A stretch of 58,796 bases of DNA from Anaerolineaceae bacterium (lineage in GTDB: Bacteria; Chloroflexota; Anaerolineae; Aggregatilineales; Phototrophicaceae): assembly GCA_007693385.1 (NCBI GenBank), contig REDR01000070.1, positions 1 to 58,796 of the forward strand, given 5' to 3'. Positions within the stretch are counted from its first letter, which is position 1. Each line of letters opens with the position of its first letter. Both the position numbers and the translations under genes were made by a program. Positions 8,556 through 16,817 of the stretch are shown in pieces. The notes beneath the pieces were generated by a model. It was not told where the DNA came from, did not search any database, and was given only the letters and a program-made list of their open reading frames with translations.

Positions 8556-9539
8556 ATGATGCAAAAGGGGGAGCGACTGCGAAACGCGCTGGCCGGTGCG
8601 GATGTTGACCGCCTGCCGGTTGCCATCTGGCGTCATTGGCCGGGCGACGATCAGCGTCCGGCGGATTTTGCGCGTTGTCTGGTCGGCTTTCAGCGTGCTT
8701 ACGACTGGGATTTCATCAATGTGACGCCGTTCAGCGCGTACATGACGGCTGATTATGGTGTGCATACCATGTGGCAGGCGGATATGACCGGTGATCGCGC
8801 CATCATCAAGCGGGCGTTGACGCGCTCCATCGAGTGGACGGAACTCCGCACGCTCGACGCCGGACGCGGCGTGCTGGCGAAAACGCTGGAAGCGGTGCAT
8901 CTGGTGGATGATGCGCTAGGCACGGCGGACGATCCGCCGCCGATTATCGTCAGCATCCCCAGCCCGTTGACACAAGCGGGACAGATCGCCGGTCATGATC
9001 TGCTGTTGCGCCACATCCGCACCGCGCCGGATCGCGTGCGAACCGGCCTGAGTACCATCACCGATAGCGTCTTGCGCTTCATGGCGGAGTTACGGCGCGA
9101 GTCGATAGCGGGCATACATTACACGATGGATTACGCTAGTTTTGACCGGCTATCGGCGGACGAATACCGCGCCTTCGGTGAGCCGTTTGATCGTCAAATC
9201 CTATCGGCCATGCCTGATAAATGGTGGCTCAACATCTTGCAGTTACCCGCCACCGCCCCGATGTTTGATCTGGCGGTGACGTATGCTCTGCCGGTCATCC
9301 AGTATGATATGACGCTGGACGATTTATCGCGGGCGCGGGTGACGTTTGACGGGGTGCTGTGCGGTGGCACGACGGCCAGCCAGCTTAACATGGAATCGCC
9401 CACCGCTTTCCGCGATACCGCCCGCCGTATCGCGCTGGATATGAACCGGCGGCGCATGATCTTATCGGCGTCTGCGCCCGTCATGGTCTGTACGCCCCGT
9501 GCTAACCTGCGGGCGGTGCGCGAAATCGTGGAGGAGTAG
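8556..9539 (+). CDS. Uroporphyrinogen decarboxylase-fold protein (URO-D superfamily)
   Basis: 327 residues, close to the length of HemE/MtaA-type proteins. The N-terminus (KGERLRNALAGADVDRLPVAIWRHWPGDD) and the LVGFQRAYDWDFINVTPFSAYM strip match the superfamily, which forms a TIM barrel and includes heme-pathway decarboxylases and corrinoid methyltransferases. It lacks the PxWxMRQAGR start signature of true HemE, and no heme gene is nearby. I therefore call only the fold, with function unknown. Alternative starts are the tandem ATGs at 8556 and 8559; neither has a clear ribosome site. Confidence 0.72.
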   Translation: MMQKGERLRNALAGADVDRLPVAIWRHWPGDDQRPADFARCLVGFQRAYDWDFINVTPFSAYMTADYGVHTMWQADMTGDRAIIKRALTRSIEWTELRTLDAGRGVLAKTLEAVHLVDDALGTADDPPPIIVSIPSPLTQAGQIAGHDLLLRHIRTAPDRVRTGLSTITDSVLRFMAELRRESIAGIHYTMDYASFDRLSADEYRAFGEPFDRQILSAMPDKWWLNILQLPATAPMFDLAVTYALPVIQYDMTLDDLSRARVTFDGVLCGGTTASQLNMESPTAFRDTARRIALDMNRRRMILSASAPVMVCTPRANLRAVREIVEE

Positions 9540-9545
9540 AACATC

Positions 9546-10124
9546 ATGTCACATCGAGTCATCGGCGGCACCGCCAGAGGGCGCAAACTTCAGCTTGTGC
9601 CCGGCGATAGCACCCGCCCGATCAAAGACCTTGTTAAAGAATCGCTATTCAACATTATCGGCGGCGACATCGTGGACGCCCGCGTGCTGGATTTATTCGG
9701 CGGGACGGGCGCAGTCGGCATTGAAGCGCTGAGTCGCGGCGCGGCGTCGGCGGTATTCTGCGAATTAGACCGGCTGGCGCTCCGGACGATTGAGGAAAAT
9801 CTGACGCATACCAAGCTCAAGGCGCGGGCGGATGTGCGCCGCGTTGATGCGCTGGCGATGTTGCGCGGTGCGCCCCCTCCTGAGCCGTATCACTATATCT
9901 ACGTCGCGCCGCCACAGTACAAAGGCGTATGGCTGGAAGTGTTGAACATTCTGGACGATAACGACGGCTGGCTGGGCGATGAGACGACGGTCATCGCCCA
10001 GATCGACCCGCACGAGTATACTGAAGCGATCTTCGATCATCTGGAATTGACAGACCGGCGTACATACGGCAAGACCACACTGTTATTCTATATGCGTTAC
10101 GGTGACGCGCTCGACGCTGAGTGA
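9546..10124 (+). CDS. rsmD: 16S rRNA (guanine966-N2)-methyltransferase RsmD
   Basis: 192 residues, usual length. RsmD uses S-adenosylmethionine to methylate G966 of 16S rRNA in the assembled 30S subunit. It opens with SHRVIGGTARGRKLQ and has TRPIKDLVKESLFNII and motif I VLDLFGGTGAVGIEALSRGA (residues 47-66). The catalytic motif IV, normally DPPF/Y, reads APPQ at residues 121-124 (YIYVAPPQYKG), so the expected Asp is absent. I believe related lineages show the same variant but cannot verify it here. A GGAGGAG ribosome site lies about 10 nt upstream. Six nt separate it from the URO-D-fold gene. Confidence 0.85.
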   Translation: MSHRVIGGTARGRKLQLVPGDSTRPIKDLVKESLFNIIGGDIVDARVLDLFGGTGAVGIEALSRGAASAVFCELDRLALRTIEENLTHTKLKARADVRRVDALAMLRGAPPPEPYHYIYVAPPQYKGVWLEVLNILDDNDGWLGDETTVIAQIDPHEYTEAIFDHLELTDRRTYGKTTLLFYMRYGDALDAE

Positions 10125-10151
10125 TCGCGTGAACTAAAGGAGTAGCACCTG

Positions 10152-10583
10152 ATGGATGTGGAACAACGCGAGCAACTCGAAGCGGCGACGCAAGCGCTTT
10201 TAGCCGCCTTCGATATTTACGCGCCGCCGGTGCCGGTGGAGACTATGCTCCAGAATCCGCCGCCCGGCATGTGGAACAACGTGGACATCAACCAGCTTTC
10301 CGGCACGTTTCTCGTGCTGAAAGACCAGTATTCGCCGCGCATGTCGCTAGCGCGTCTGCTGGGGCGGCATGTCGCCAGCAGTGAATGGGGCGCGGCGCGG
10401 GGACTGTATGAGATCATCATCGGCAATGAGGACAATCTACGCATCTTCGCCCGCATGTTGGTGATGCCCCGCGACATGATCCAGAGTTTGACCCCGGCCA
10501 CGCGCAACGCCATCGCCATCAGCGACGAGTTTGAAGTGCCGGAAGAAGACGCGCAGACCCGCCTCGATGAATTGCTGGGATGA
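10152..10583 (+). CDS. ImmA/IrrE-like protein lacking the zinc-binding HExxH motif
   Basis: 143 residues. The start (AALLAAFDIYAPPVPVETMLQ) and the end (EDNLRIFARMLVMPRDMIQSL) follow the M78 (ImmA/IrrE) peptidase pattern, where PPVPVE precedes a beta-sheet and FAxxLLMP follows the zinc ligands. The segment where the family has xxAHELGHxxL reads MSLARLLGRHVASSEWGAARG, so HExxH is gone. I infer a catalytically dead relative. M78 peptidases usually cleave repressors; a dead copy might only bind. An AAAGGAG ribosome site lies 9 nt upstream. Last gene of the run, 27 nt after rsmD. Confidence 0.55.
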   Translation: MDVEQREQLEAATQALLAAFDIYAPPVPVETMLQNPPPGMWNNVDINQLSGTFLVLKDQYSPRMSLARLLGRHVASSEWGAARGLYEIIIGNEDNLRIFARMLVMPRDMIQSLTPATRNAIAISDEFEVPEEDAQTRLDELLG

Positions 10584-10590
10584 TGCTGTT

Positions 10591-11055
10591 TTAGCGCAGT
10601 TTGCGACTCTCTAGCCGCGCATGGATGTTCAAGTAGCGCAACCATGCGGCGGCGGATAGCGCCCCGTACGTATCATGCGCGACTTTGCGATCCGCGCCGA
10701 CGTTGGCTTCTGCCAGCGCCTCAGTCAGCGCGATTGTCTCCTGCCGGGTGGCTTCAAATAGCGGCGATAATTCAGCCCATTTTGTATTGCGCGGCGGGCG
10801 ATAGCTGTCGTATTCTGCTTCGCCCGCTTCGCCGCCGAGTATCTCGCGCAGGCGCGTTTGTCCCCAGCGCTCAATGCCGATGATGTGAGTGATTAGGCTA
10901 TGGTTGCGCTTGTTGGCGCTATCCGCCGCCTGAATACGCTCGGTGATTGTCGCGCCGTCCTCGCGCAATTTCGATATGATCTGTTCGTAGGTGTTTTCGT
11001 TGTATCGCTTCTCGAAGAAGAAGCGGGCGAACCCCACCGCAATCGGATTTGCCAT
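10591..11055 (-). CDS. DinB-like four-helix-bundle protein
   Basis: 154 residues. The pattern SLITHIIGIERWGQTRLREILGG in the middle and WLRYLNIHARLESRKLR at the end fits the DinB/DUF664 superfamily, in which histidines from these helices bind a metal. Family members include thiol-dependent transferases (bacillithiol/mycothiol type), but many are unassigned. The DinB name derives from a damage-inducible gene; no SOS box was seen. A GGGAGG ribosome site precedes the ATG at 11055. It follows tlpA by 25 nt on the same strand, which hints at, but does not prove, a thiol link. Confidence 0.68.
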   Translation of the reverse strand: MANPIAVGFARFFFEKRYNENTYEQIISKLREDGATITERIQAADSANKRNHSLITHIIGIERWGQTRLREILGGEAGEAEYDSYRPPRNTKWAELSPLFEATRQETIALTEALAEANVGADRKVAHDTYGALSAAAWLRYLNIHARLESRKLR

Positions 11056-11080
11056 CAGTTTATCGCCTCCCTATGTTTGT

Positions 11081-11638
11081 TCATGATTCCAGCCATCCGG
11101 CTATCGTCCGGCGGATCGTCTCCGCGTTGACCGGGCCGTATTCAATGCGGCTGATGACCCCATCCGGCGCGATGAAGTAAGTCGCGGGCGGGCCATAACG
11201 CGGATACGAGCGCACCACATCGCCCGCCGGATCAAGCACGATGTCGAATGTCAGGCCGAGTTGATCCGCCCATTGTGCCACCAGTCGCCGCGATTCGCCC
11301 AGATTCACCGCGACGATCCGCAGGCCGTCCGCCGCGTGTTCTTCGTAAACTTGCTGTAGTTCCGGCATTTCGGTGATGCACGGGGCGCACCACGTCGCCC
11401 AGAAATTGACGATCACCGGCGCACCGCGCATCCGCCACAGATCAACCGCGTCATCGCTCAGCGTGTCGGCCTGAATCGGCGGGGCTAATGCGCCGATCTC
11501 CGCCGCTACCGGCAACGCCTCGCCGGGCACGAAGTAGCCGGTATACGCGGCGCGTTGCGGCAATCCGGCGCTGACCAGCACCGCCACGCCCAGCGCCACC
11601 GATAGCAGGCCGGACAATATCAACACGGCACGGCGCAT
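11081..11638 (-). CDS. TlpA-family membrane-anchored thiol-disulfide oxidoreductase
   Basis: 185 residues. A single N-terminal helix (residues 4-24) anchors a thioredoxin fold outside the membrane. Active site WATWCAPC has cysteines 84 and 87. It is followed by EMPELQQVYEEH and, later, GPPATYFIAPDG with the cis-proline of the fold. TlpA/ResA proteins keep cysteines reduced in the exterior, for example on apocytochrome c or copper-site proteins. The gene starts on the base right after the ccdA stop, so the two form a classical pair: CcdA carries electrons across the membrane to this protein. No cytochrome c maturation gene is in the window. Confidence 0.9.
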   Translation of the reverse strand: MRRAVLILSGLLSVALGVAVLVSAGLPQRAAYTGYFVPGEALPVAAEIGALAPPIQADTLSDDAVDLWRMRGAPVIVNFWATWCAPCITEMPELQQVYEEHAADGLRIVAVNLGESRRLVAQWADQLGLTFDIVLDPAGDVVRSYPRYGPPATYFIAPDGVISRIEYGPVNAETIRRTIAGWLES

Positions 11639-12922
11639 TTAGTCCTCGCCGCCACCGTCGCCAGTCGTCAACGGCGCGTTGGCCGGATTGCCGTAGCGCG
11701 GTATATCGGCGATGGCGGCGTCGATGCGCTCCTGCGATAGCACGGCGGTCAGGTCGTAGGCCGGATAGTTCCGCAGGATACTGCGAATCTCGCCCGACGT
11801 GATCTCGCGTCCGCTATGCTGATATTCCAGCACCGATAACGGCACATTATCGCCGACGCATGTCGGGAAGTCGCCCCAGCCGATATGTCCGCGAAAGCCG
11901 CGCTCGAAACATTCTTCAATGCGGATGGTCACATCACCGAAACTGTTGTTGACCTGCACGCTGAGCGCCTTCATCTGGCCGGTGAGCATCATCGTTCCGA
12001 CGAAGATCAGCAGAATGCCGGTGACCACTTTCACCTTGGGTAGATGCTTGTTTAGCCTGCGGATTTGCCCCTGTGCGCTATCGAACATCAACGCGGTGAG
12101 GATGAACGGCACGCCCAGCCCTAGCGAAAACGCGGTGATCCGCAATGTCGCGTCCAGCAATGCACCATCATTGACCGCCAGACCCATCGCCGCGCCCAGT
12201 ACCGGGCCGATGCACGGCGTCCAGCCCGCCGCGAAAACCAGCCCCATGCTGAACGAACCCCACAGCCCTTTATCGCCCTCCGCGATCATCTGGCGGCGTG
12301 TATCGGCGTAGAAGGCTTGATCGATGGTGTTGATCGCCTTGTGCCAGAATGCGGACGGGCGCGTGAACGCATCGCCCAGAAACAGCGCCAGCCACACCAG
12401 CGCCGCCAGAAATCCGCCGAAGATCAGCGCCCATGTGAACTCGGATTCCAGCATCCACACGCTCAGCGTGCCGGTGAACCCCCACAGCAAGCCCGCCGTC
12501 AATAACAGCCCGACGGCTAACGTGGTCAATGGGCTGGCTAGCAGGTGCGGATTGCGCCGCAACCACGCGAAAGCGGCGGGTATCACGCCCATGAAATGCA
12601 AGCCGAAGAACACGATCAAGATGCCGCCGACGCGCATCAACGCGCCTTCAAACGCATAGTTGAGCAGTGAAAAGGGCAGGGTGAGCAACACAAACACCGT
12701 CGTGAAGCCCAGCACAAACGCCGTCCCGTGCAAACCCATCGCAAAGCGCGAGCCGGCCTGCTTCAAGACCGCCGTGCCATCTGCCCCCATCTTGACCTGT
12801 GCCTCGACGGTATTTGACACGCGCCCGGCCATATAGCTGATATAAGCCGGTACAAGCGGCAGGACGCACGGCGACATAAACGCCAGTATGCCCGCGAACC
12901 ACGCCAATATAATCTCAAACAC
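11639..12922 (-). CDS. ccdA: CcdA/DsbD-type thiol-disulfide transporter with extracytoplasmic C-terminal extension
   Basis: 427 residues. The conserved redox helices are clear: MSPCVLPLVPAYISYMAG near the N-terminus (Cys19) and FAAGWTPCIGPVLGAAMG in the second half. Together they move electrons from cytosolic thioredoxin to an exterior acceptor, here probably the adjacent TlpA. The family core is about 220-240 residues. This protein has a longer loop between the halves and a C-terminal soluble tail of about 100 residues (from about 330) with two cysteines (ECFERG and FPTCVGDN), which may be an extra redox or binding domain. The start is GTG at 12922 with GGAG 8 nt upstream. Confidence 0.88.
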   Translation of the reverse strand: MFEIILAWFAGILAFMSPCVLPLVPAYISYMAGRVSNTVEAQVKMGADGTAVLKQAGSRFAMGLHGTAFVLGFTTVFVLLTLPFSLLNYAFEGALMRVGGILIVFFGLHFMGVIPAAFAWLRRNPHLLASPLTTLAVGLLLTAGLLWGFTGTLSVWMLESEFTWALIFGGFLAALVWLALFLGDAFTRPSAFWHKAINTIDQAFYADTRRQMIAEGDKGLWGSFSMGLVFAAGWTPCIGPVLGAAMGLAVNDGALLDATLRITAFSLGLGVPFILTALMFDSAQGQIRRLNKHLPKVKVVTGILLIFVGTMMLTGQMKALSVQVNNSFGDVTIRIEECFERGFRGHIGWGDFPTCVGDNVPLSVLEYQHSGREITSGEIRSILRNYPAYDLTAVLSQERIDAAIADIPRYGNPANAPLTTGDGGGED

Positions 12923-13030
12923 GGTAAATGCTCCACTGATTCCAAGCTATTGATTGACTATCTTTAGTGTACAACCACCGGACGGCGCTTGAAAGATGCA
13001 CCCGCGCCATTGCCTATCAGACGCGATGAA

Positions 13031-13060
13031 TTCATAGAATCGGCGTAACTATGCTGTAAA
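13031..13060 (-). promoter_or_regulatory. Candidate promoter for ccdA-tlpA with adjacent palindrome
   Basis: On the minus strand: TTTACA (13055-13060), 18-nt spacer, TATGAA (13031-13036). The odd palindrome TGTGTTaAACACA at 13064-13076 sits just upstream of the -35 box, where an activator or repressor could bind. Confidence 0.3.
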
Positions 13061-13127
13061 AAGTGTGTTAAACACAGTGTAGAGCGATGACAGTTCGGCG
13101 CTATACACCCGTCAAGGGGAAGCAGAG

Positions 13128-13146
13128 GCCGGGAGCAACGCCCGGC
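13128..13146 (-). terminator. Hairpin downstream of the cupin gene
   Basis: GCCGGG, 7-nt loop, CCCGGC, about 36 nt beyond the cupin stop. There is no T-run, so it is at best a weak or factor-assisted terminator, or a 3'-end stabiliser. Confidence 0.35.
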
Positions 13147-13181
13147 TCGATGTGAAAGTACGAGGTGACAAGCCCATCTGT

Positions 13182-13529
13182 CTAGCGTGTTGTGCGAGAT
13201 GGGCGCAGGGCGGCTTCGAGGCACTTTGCGCCACTTGCACCGACAATCAGACTGTAGCGTACATACGCGGGAATTTCCACGCGATCACCGGCGCGTAGCG
13301 GGTAGCCGACGTTGCTATCCGGCAGGTCGATCTCTACCGCACCTTCGACGACGTAAAACGTTTTCTTAAACCCGTGCGAATGGGCGGGTTGGCGTTTATT
13401 GGGGGTGTATATCGCGTGATAGGGAGTCAGCCCCTCTTTGTTCATCAGGCGGCTGATGTTGGAAAGTGACGGATGTTGCGAGCCATGCCAGCGCACAACC
13501 CGGACATTTTCGCTTTGATATACAGCCAT
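13182..13529 (-). CDS. Small cupin-domain protein
   Basis: 115 residues forming one beta-barrel. Motif 1 region reads PAHSHGFKKTFYVVEG and motif 2 region GDRVEIPAYVRYSLIV. Canonical cupins bind a metal with HxH, E and H. Here HxH is kept, but the Glu position is Thr and the second-motif His is Tyr or Arg, so the metal site looks reduced or altered. Function unknown; small cupins often bind sugars or act as isomerases. GAGG lies just before the ATG, and a strong promoter precedes the gene (13576-13604), so it is probably transcribed by itself. Confidence 0.78.
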   Translation of the reverse strand: MAVYQSENVRVVRWHGSQHPSLSNISRLMNKEGLTPYHAIYTPNKRQPAHSHGFKKTFYVVEGAVEIDLPDSNVGYPLRAGDRVEIPAYVRYSLIVGASGAKCLEAALRPSRTTR

Positions 13530-13575
13530 TCAAACCTCACAAAAACTCAACGGACAATTAAAGTAAACTTGCCGA

Positions 13576-13604
13576 ATCATATCAGAATCCGATCTATTGT
13601 GCAA
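13576..13604 (-). promoter_or_regulatory. Sigma-70-type promoter for the cupin gene
   Basis: On the minus strand: TTGCAC (13599-13604), 17-nt spacer, TATGAT (13576-13581). The predicted start near 13569 gives a leader of about 40 nt with a GAGG ribosome site. The promoter lies immediately beyond the stop of the upstream GNAT gene. Confidence 0.6.
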
Positions 13605-13605
13605 A

Positions 13606-14136
13606 TCATAACTTTTTCTCCATGACCCAGCTTGGCTCGTGGACGTGACGGGTGATGCCCTGATGGTCGATGTAATGCCAGTGGCCGCTATCCTCCGCGA
13701 CGATGCGATAGCCCAGCCGCCGATACAGGCGGAACGCGCCTTCGTTGTCGCGGGCGACGGCGATTGTCGCCCAGCGAAAGCCGCGATCCTGCAAGATCGC
13801 CTCCGCACATCCGAGTAGATACGTGCCGACGCCCCGCCCGCGAAATAACTCGAAGACGCGGAAAGCGTACAGATAAGCGCGGGTTGCGCCGTCCGCGATG
13901 CGCCGATTCTGCGCGGCGTACTGGACGAACAATTGCCCGATGGGAAACCCGCCGAAGTCGGCCACCAGCAGGAGGCGATGGCCGCGTTTCTGCTCCTGAT
14001 AAGCTCGCCCGATGATGTTGCGATAGTGCGTGTATTGCCCGTACCATTCCAGCTTTTGCAGGTCGTCACGCACGGCGGAACGCACGCGCACATCGGCCAT
14101 CAGCCGAAAAGTCGCGCTGTCATCGTCAGCGTTCAT
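13606..14136 (-). CDS. GNAT family N-acetyltransferase
   Basis: 176 residues. It starts with a disposable leader of about 15 residues, then VRVRSAVRDDLQKLEWYG. The acetyl-CoA site is RVFELFRGRGVGTYLLGCAEAIL, and the C-terminal strand region is VARDNEGAFRLYRRLGYRIV, both textbook GNAT. The end (GHWHYIDHQGITRHVHEPSWVMEKKL) resembles ribosomal-protein-type acetyltransferases but is not decisive. The start overlaps the stop of the upstream tRNA nucleotidyltransferase-fusion gene by 4 nt (ATGA), so it is the last gene of that operon. Confidence 0.85.
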   Translation of the reverse strand: MNADDDSATFRLMADVRVRSAVRDDLQKLEWYGQYTHYRNIIGRAYQEQKRGHRLLLVADFGGFPIGQLFVQYAAQNRRIADGATRAYLYAFRVFELFRGRGVGTYLLGCAEAILQDRGFRWATIAVARDNEGAFRLYRRLGYRIVAEDSGHWHYIDHQGITRHVHEPSWVMEKKL

Positions 14137-16787
14137 CGGCTGTCACTCTCCGCGATTAAGCGCTGGAGTAGCGCCTGCTCGCCCGCTTCATCGGTGATGT
14201 CGCCATCCAGCCATGCGTCGCGCAGGCCATCCAGCACGGCGCGGAAGCGCGGCCCCGGCTTATAGCCCATCGTCTTGAGCGCGTGCCCGTCGATGTTGGG
14301 CTGGATGGTGCGCCAATGCGTGATGTAGCGCGTGATGCGCTCGCGGCGCAGATCATCACCGATCACCCAACCGGCCAGCAATGCCAGATCGCGCACGCCA
14401 TCCAGACGGCGGGCGATGGCGCTCGGCGGCGCGTCGGCCTCATCTAACGCGCCGCCCTCCAGCATCAATTCGCTGGCCTGCACGAACGCCCGCATAAACG
14501 GCCTGCTGAAGCGCAGGCGTTCCACGATATGGCTGACCGCCTCCGGCGACAGATGCGCCATCATCACCGCCCAATACAGATGCCGCAGGCGCACCGGCTG
14601 AATCGGCCATTCGGTTTGACTGCGCCGCGCAGTGACGAACGCCTCCGCCGCTTCCGCACCGAAGTGAATATCGGGGTGGATGCCCTGCAAGATGCCGCGT
14701 TCGTCCAGCTTTTGCAGGGCGCGTTCCGGCTCGCCTTCGTTCATCAGTAACTTCAATTCGTTACGCAGGCGTTCGCCGGTGATGCGCCTCAGCATCGGGT
14801 GGGCGCGTTCGATTAGTTGCGCGGTGCGTGGCTCGATGTCGAACCCCAGACGATGCTCGAAGCGAACCGCACGTAAAACGCGCGTCGGATCGTCCACGAA
14901 GCTCAGGCTGTGTAGCACGCGGATGCGCCGTTCGTCCAGATCGCGCAGGCCGCCGTAAAAATCCAGCAGGCGATATTGCGTCAACGGGCTGATCTGCACC
15001 GCCAGCGTGTTGATGGTGAAATCGCGGCGGTGTAAATCCAGCTTGATCGAACCGCCATAAACCGACGGGAGCGCGGTGGGATGCACGTAAATCTCATTGC
15101 GGGCGGTGGCAAAATCGACATGCGCCGGTAAATCGACTAGCGGCACGCCGATCTGATCGGCGACGGCCTGATCTAAAATCCATGTGGCGGTACCGAATGG
15201 GCGATAACTGCTGATCTTGCCGCCATACGCCGCGCAGATCGCTTCCGCGAAGGCGATGCCGCCATTTTCCATCGGGCGCTCGGCGCGGAGGTCGCCGCCT
15301 TCGATCACGAAATCGACATCATCGTTGTGACGCCCTAGCAAAATATCGCGCACGATGCCGCCGACGATGTACAGCTTGACGCCGCGTTCGCGCCCGAATT
15401 CCGCCACGCGCTCGACGAAGATCGCCACCGATTCGCCCAGCGCTGACGCCATATCGGGCAGGTCGCTTGACGGCGCTTTGTCGGCGGTGGGCGCGGGATG
15501 CACCGTCGCCCAATGCTTGATGAGGTCGGTGCGCGTCACAATGCCGATGAGCTGACCGTTGTTCACCACCGGAATCTGCCCCCAGCCGCTATCGACGATC
15601 AGGCTTTCCAGCACGGCGACGCCATCATCCGGCGTTAACATGACCTCTCCGGCGGTCATCACATCGCGGACGGTGGCCTCTTTCAACCCATGCTCCAGAG
15701 CGCGATCCGCGTCGCGCCGCGTCAACAGGCCGACCACGCGCCCGTCGTCCTCAAGTACCGGATAGCCCTCATGCCCGACTTTGCGTAACTGCTTGATGAT
15801 GTCTTTGACGATGGCCGACGCCGCCACCGTCCGCGCCCCGTGCGACATCAGATCGGCCACGCGCACGGCGGGCTTGATGGTCAACGTCAGCATGTCCCAC
15901 AGTTGATCGCACACGTCATCCAATCTCGCGGAGACGTTGGCCGCCGCCGCCCGCCCGTGTCCGCCGCCGCCAAAATGCGACGCGATCATGCCGCAGTCGA
16001 TGGCGTCCGTGCGCGAACGACAAATCATCTGCACGTGTGGGTGTTCGCTCTTATCCGGCATTTCCACCAGCAAGAACAGCGCGTCCGGGTCGAGCAAGTC
16101 GCGCAAGCGATGGGCGATGCTGTTGATGTTCTCGACGTATTCATCCAGCTTGATCGCGCCCACCGTCACCGCGTAGCCCTGTAATTCTCGCGTTTCTTCT
16201 ACGTCGATCAACTTATCGAGCAGGTCGCGCAGGGTATCGTTAATCGGCGGCGCGAGGAAATTCCGCACGGTATCGACGGCGGCGCGTTGTTCCAGTAACC
16301 AGCCCGCCGCGTAAGCGTCACGCGGGGTTGTCGTGCCGTATGTCAACGCGCCGGTATCGCTATAAATGCCCAGCAACAACAGCGTGGCCTCTAGCCCGTT
16401 GATGGTGATACCGCCGCGCCCGCGCATCTGCTCGACTAAAAGCGTGGTGGTCGCGCCCACTATCGCACCGCTAAACGTCACGTTAGGGCGATCATCCGGC
16501 TTTTGCGGGTGATGGTCGATGATGAGAACCGGCGTGTCGCGGGTGACGCGCTTGATGTCGGGCGCTTTCTGCGTATCCACCAGAATTACACGATCGACAC
16601 GGCGCGGTTTGAAGTCGCGCCAGCGCACGAACGGCAGGCCGTTTTGATACAGCGCGATGAATTCGCGCACGCCACGCCCCAGTCGCGGCGGCAATAGCGG
16701 CACGGAATCCGGATACAGTTTGTGTGCCGCTAGCATCGCGGCGATGCCGTCGAAATCGGCGGTGTCGTGCGTGGTGATAACCTGCAT
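14133..16787 (-). CDS. DHH phosphoesterase - CBS pair - tRNA nucleotidyltransferase fusion
   Basis: 884 residues with three parts. Residues 1-310 are a DHH/DHHA1 phosphoesterase: HDTADFDG at 7-14, DTQ at 71-73, DHH at 91-93 and GGGGHGRAAAANV near 270-285. Residues about 315-435 are two CBS repeats (VADLMSHGARTV and VRDVMTAGEVMLTPDDG). Residues about 455-884 are a class II polymerase-beta-type nucleotidyltransferase, with VGGIVRDILLGRHNDDVDF near 470-490 and the RNA-binding head RRDFTINTLAV. Such fusions occur in several deep bacterial lineages as CCA- or A-adding enzymes for tRNA 3' ends; the DHH part may degrade nanoRNA or cyclic dinucleotides. Which nucleotides it adds cannot be read here. 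Confidence 0.88.
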   Translation of the reverse strand: MQVITTHDTADFDGIAAMLAAHKLYPDSVPLLPPRLGRGVREFIALYQNGLPFVRWRDFKPRRVDRVILVDTQKAPDIKRVTRDTPVLIIDHHPQKPDDRPNVTFSGAIVGATTTLLVEQMRGRGGITINGLEATLLLLGIYSDTGALTYGTTTPRDAYAAGWLLEQRAAVDTVRNFLAPPINDTLRDLLDKLIDVEETRELQGYAVTVGAIKLDEYVENINSIAHRLRDLLDPDALFLLVEMPDKSEHPHVQMICRSRTDAIDCGMIASHFGGGGHGRAAAANVSARLDDVCDQLWDMLTLTIKPAVRVADLMSHGARTVAASAIVKDIIKQLRKVGHEGYPVLEDDGRVVGLLTRRDADRALEHGLKEATVRDVMTAGEVMLTPDDGVAVLESLIVDSGWGQIPVVNNGQLIGIVTRTDLIKHWATVHPAPTADKAPSSDLPDMASALGESVAIFVERVAEFGRERGVKLYIVGGIVRDILLGRHNDDVDFVIEGGDLRAERPMENGGIAFAEAICAAYGGKISSYRPFGTATWILDQAVADQIGVPLVDLPAHVDFATARNEIYVHPTALPSVYGGSIKLDLHRRDFTINTLAVQISPLTQYRLLDFYGGLRDLDERRIRVLHSLSFVDDPTRVLRAVRFEHRLGFDIEPRTAQLIERAHPMLRRITGERLRNELKLLMNEGEPERALQKLDERGILQGIHPDIHFGAEAAEAFVTARRSQTEWPIQPVRLRHLYWAVMMAHLSPEAVSHIVERLRFSRPFMRAFVQASELMLEGGALDEADAPPSAIARRLDGVRDLALLAGWVIGDDLRRERITRYITHWRTIQPNIDGHALKTMGYKPGPRFRAVLDGLRDAWLDGDITDEAGEQALLQRLIAESDSR

Positions 16788-16817
16788 CAGCGTTCTTCCA
16801 TCTTCCCGCCTGTTATC

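Noticed and set aside
10200-10583. Treating the 143-residue gene as an active M78 peptidase
   Set aside because: No HExxH is present where the family has it.
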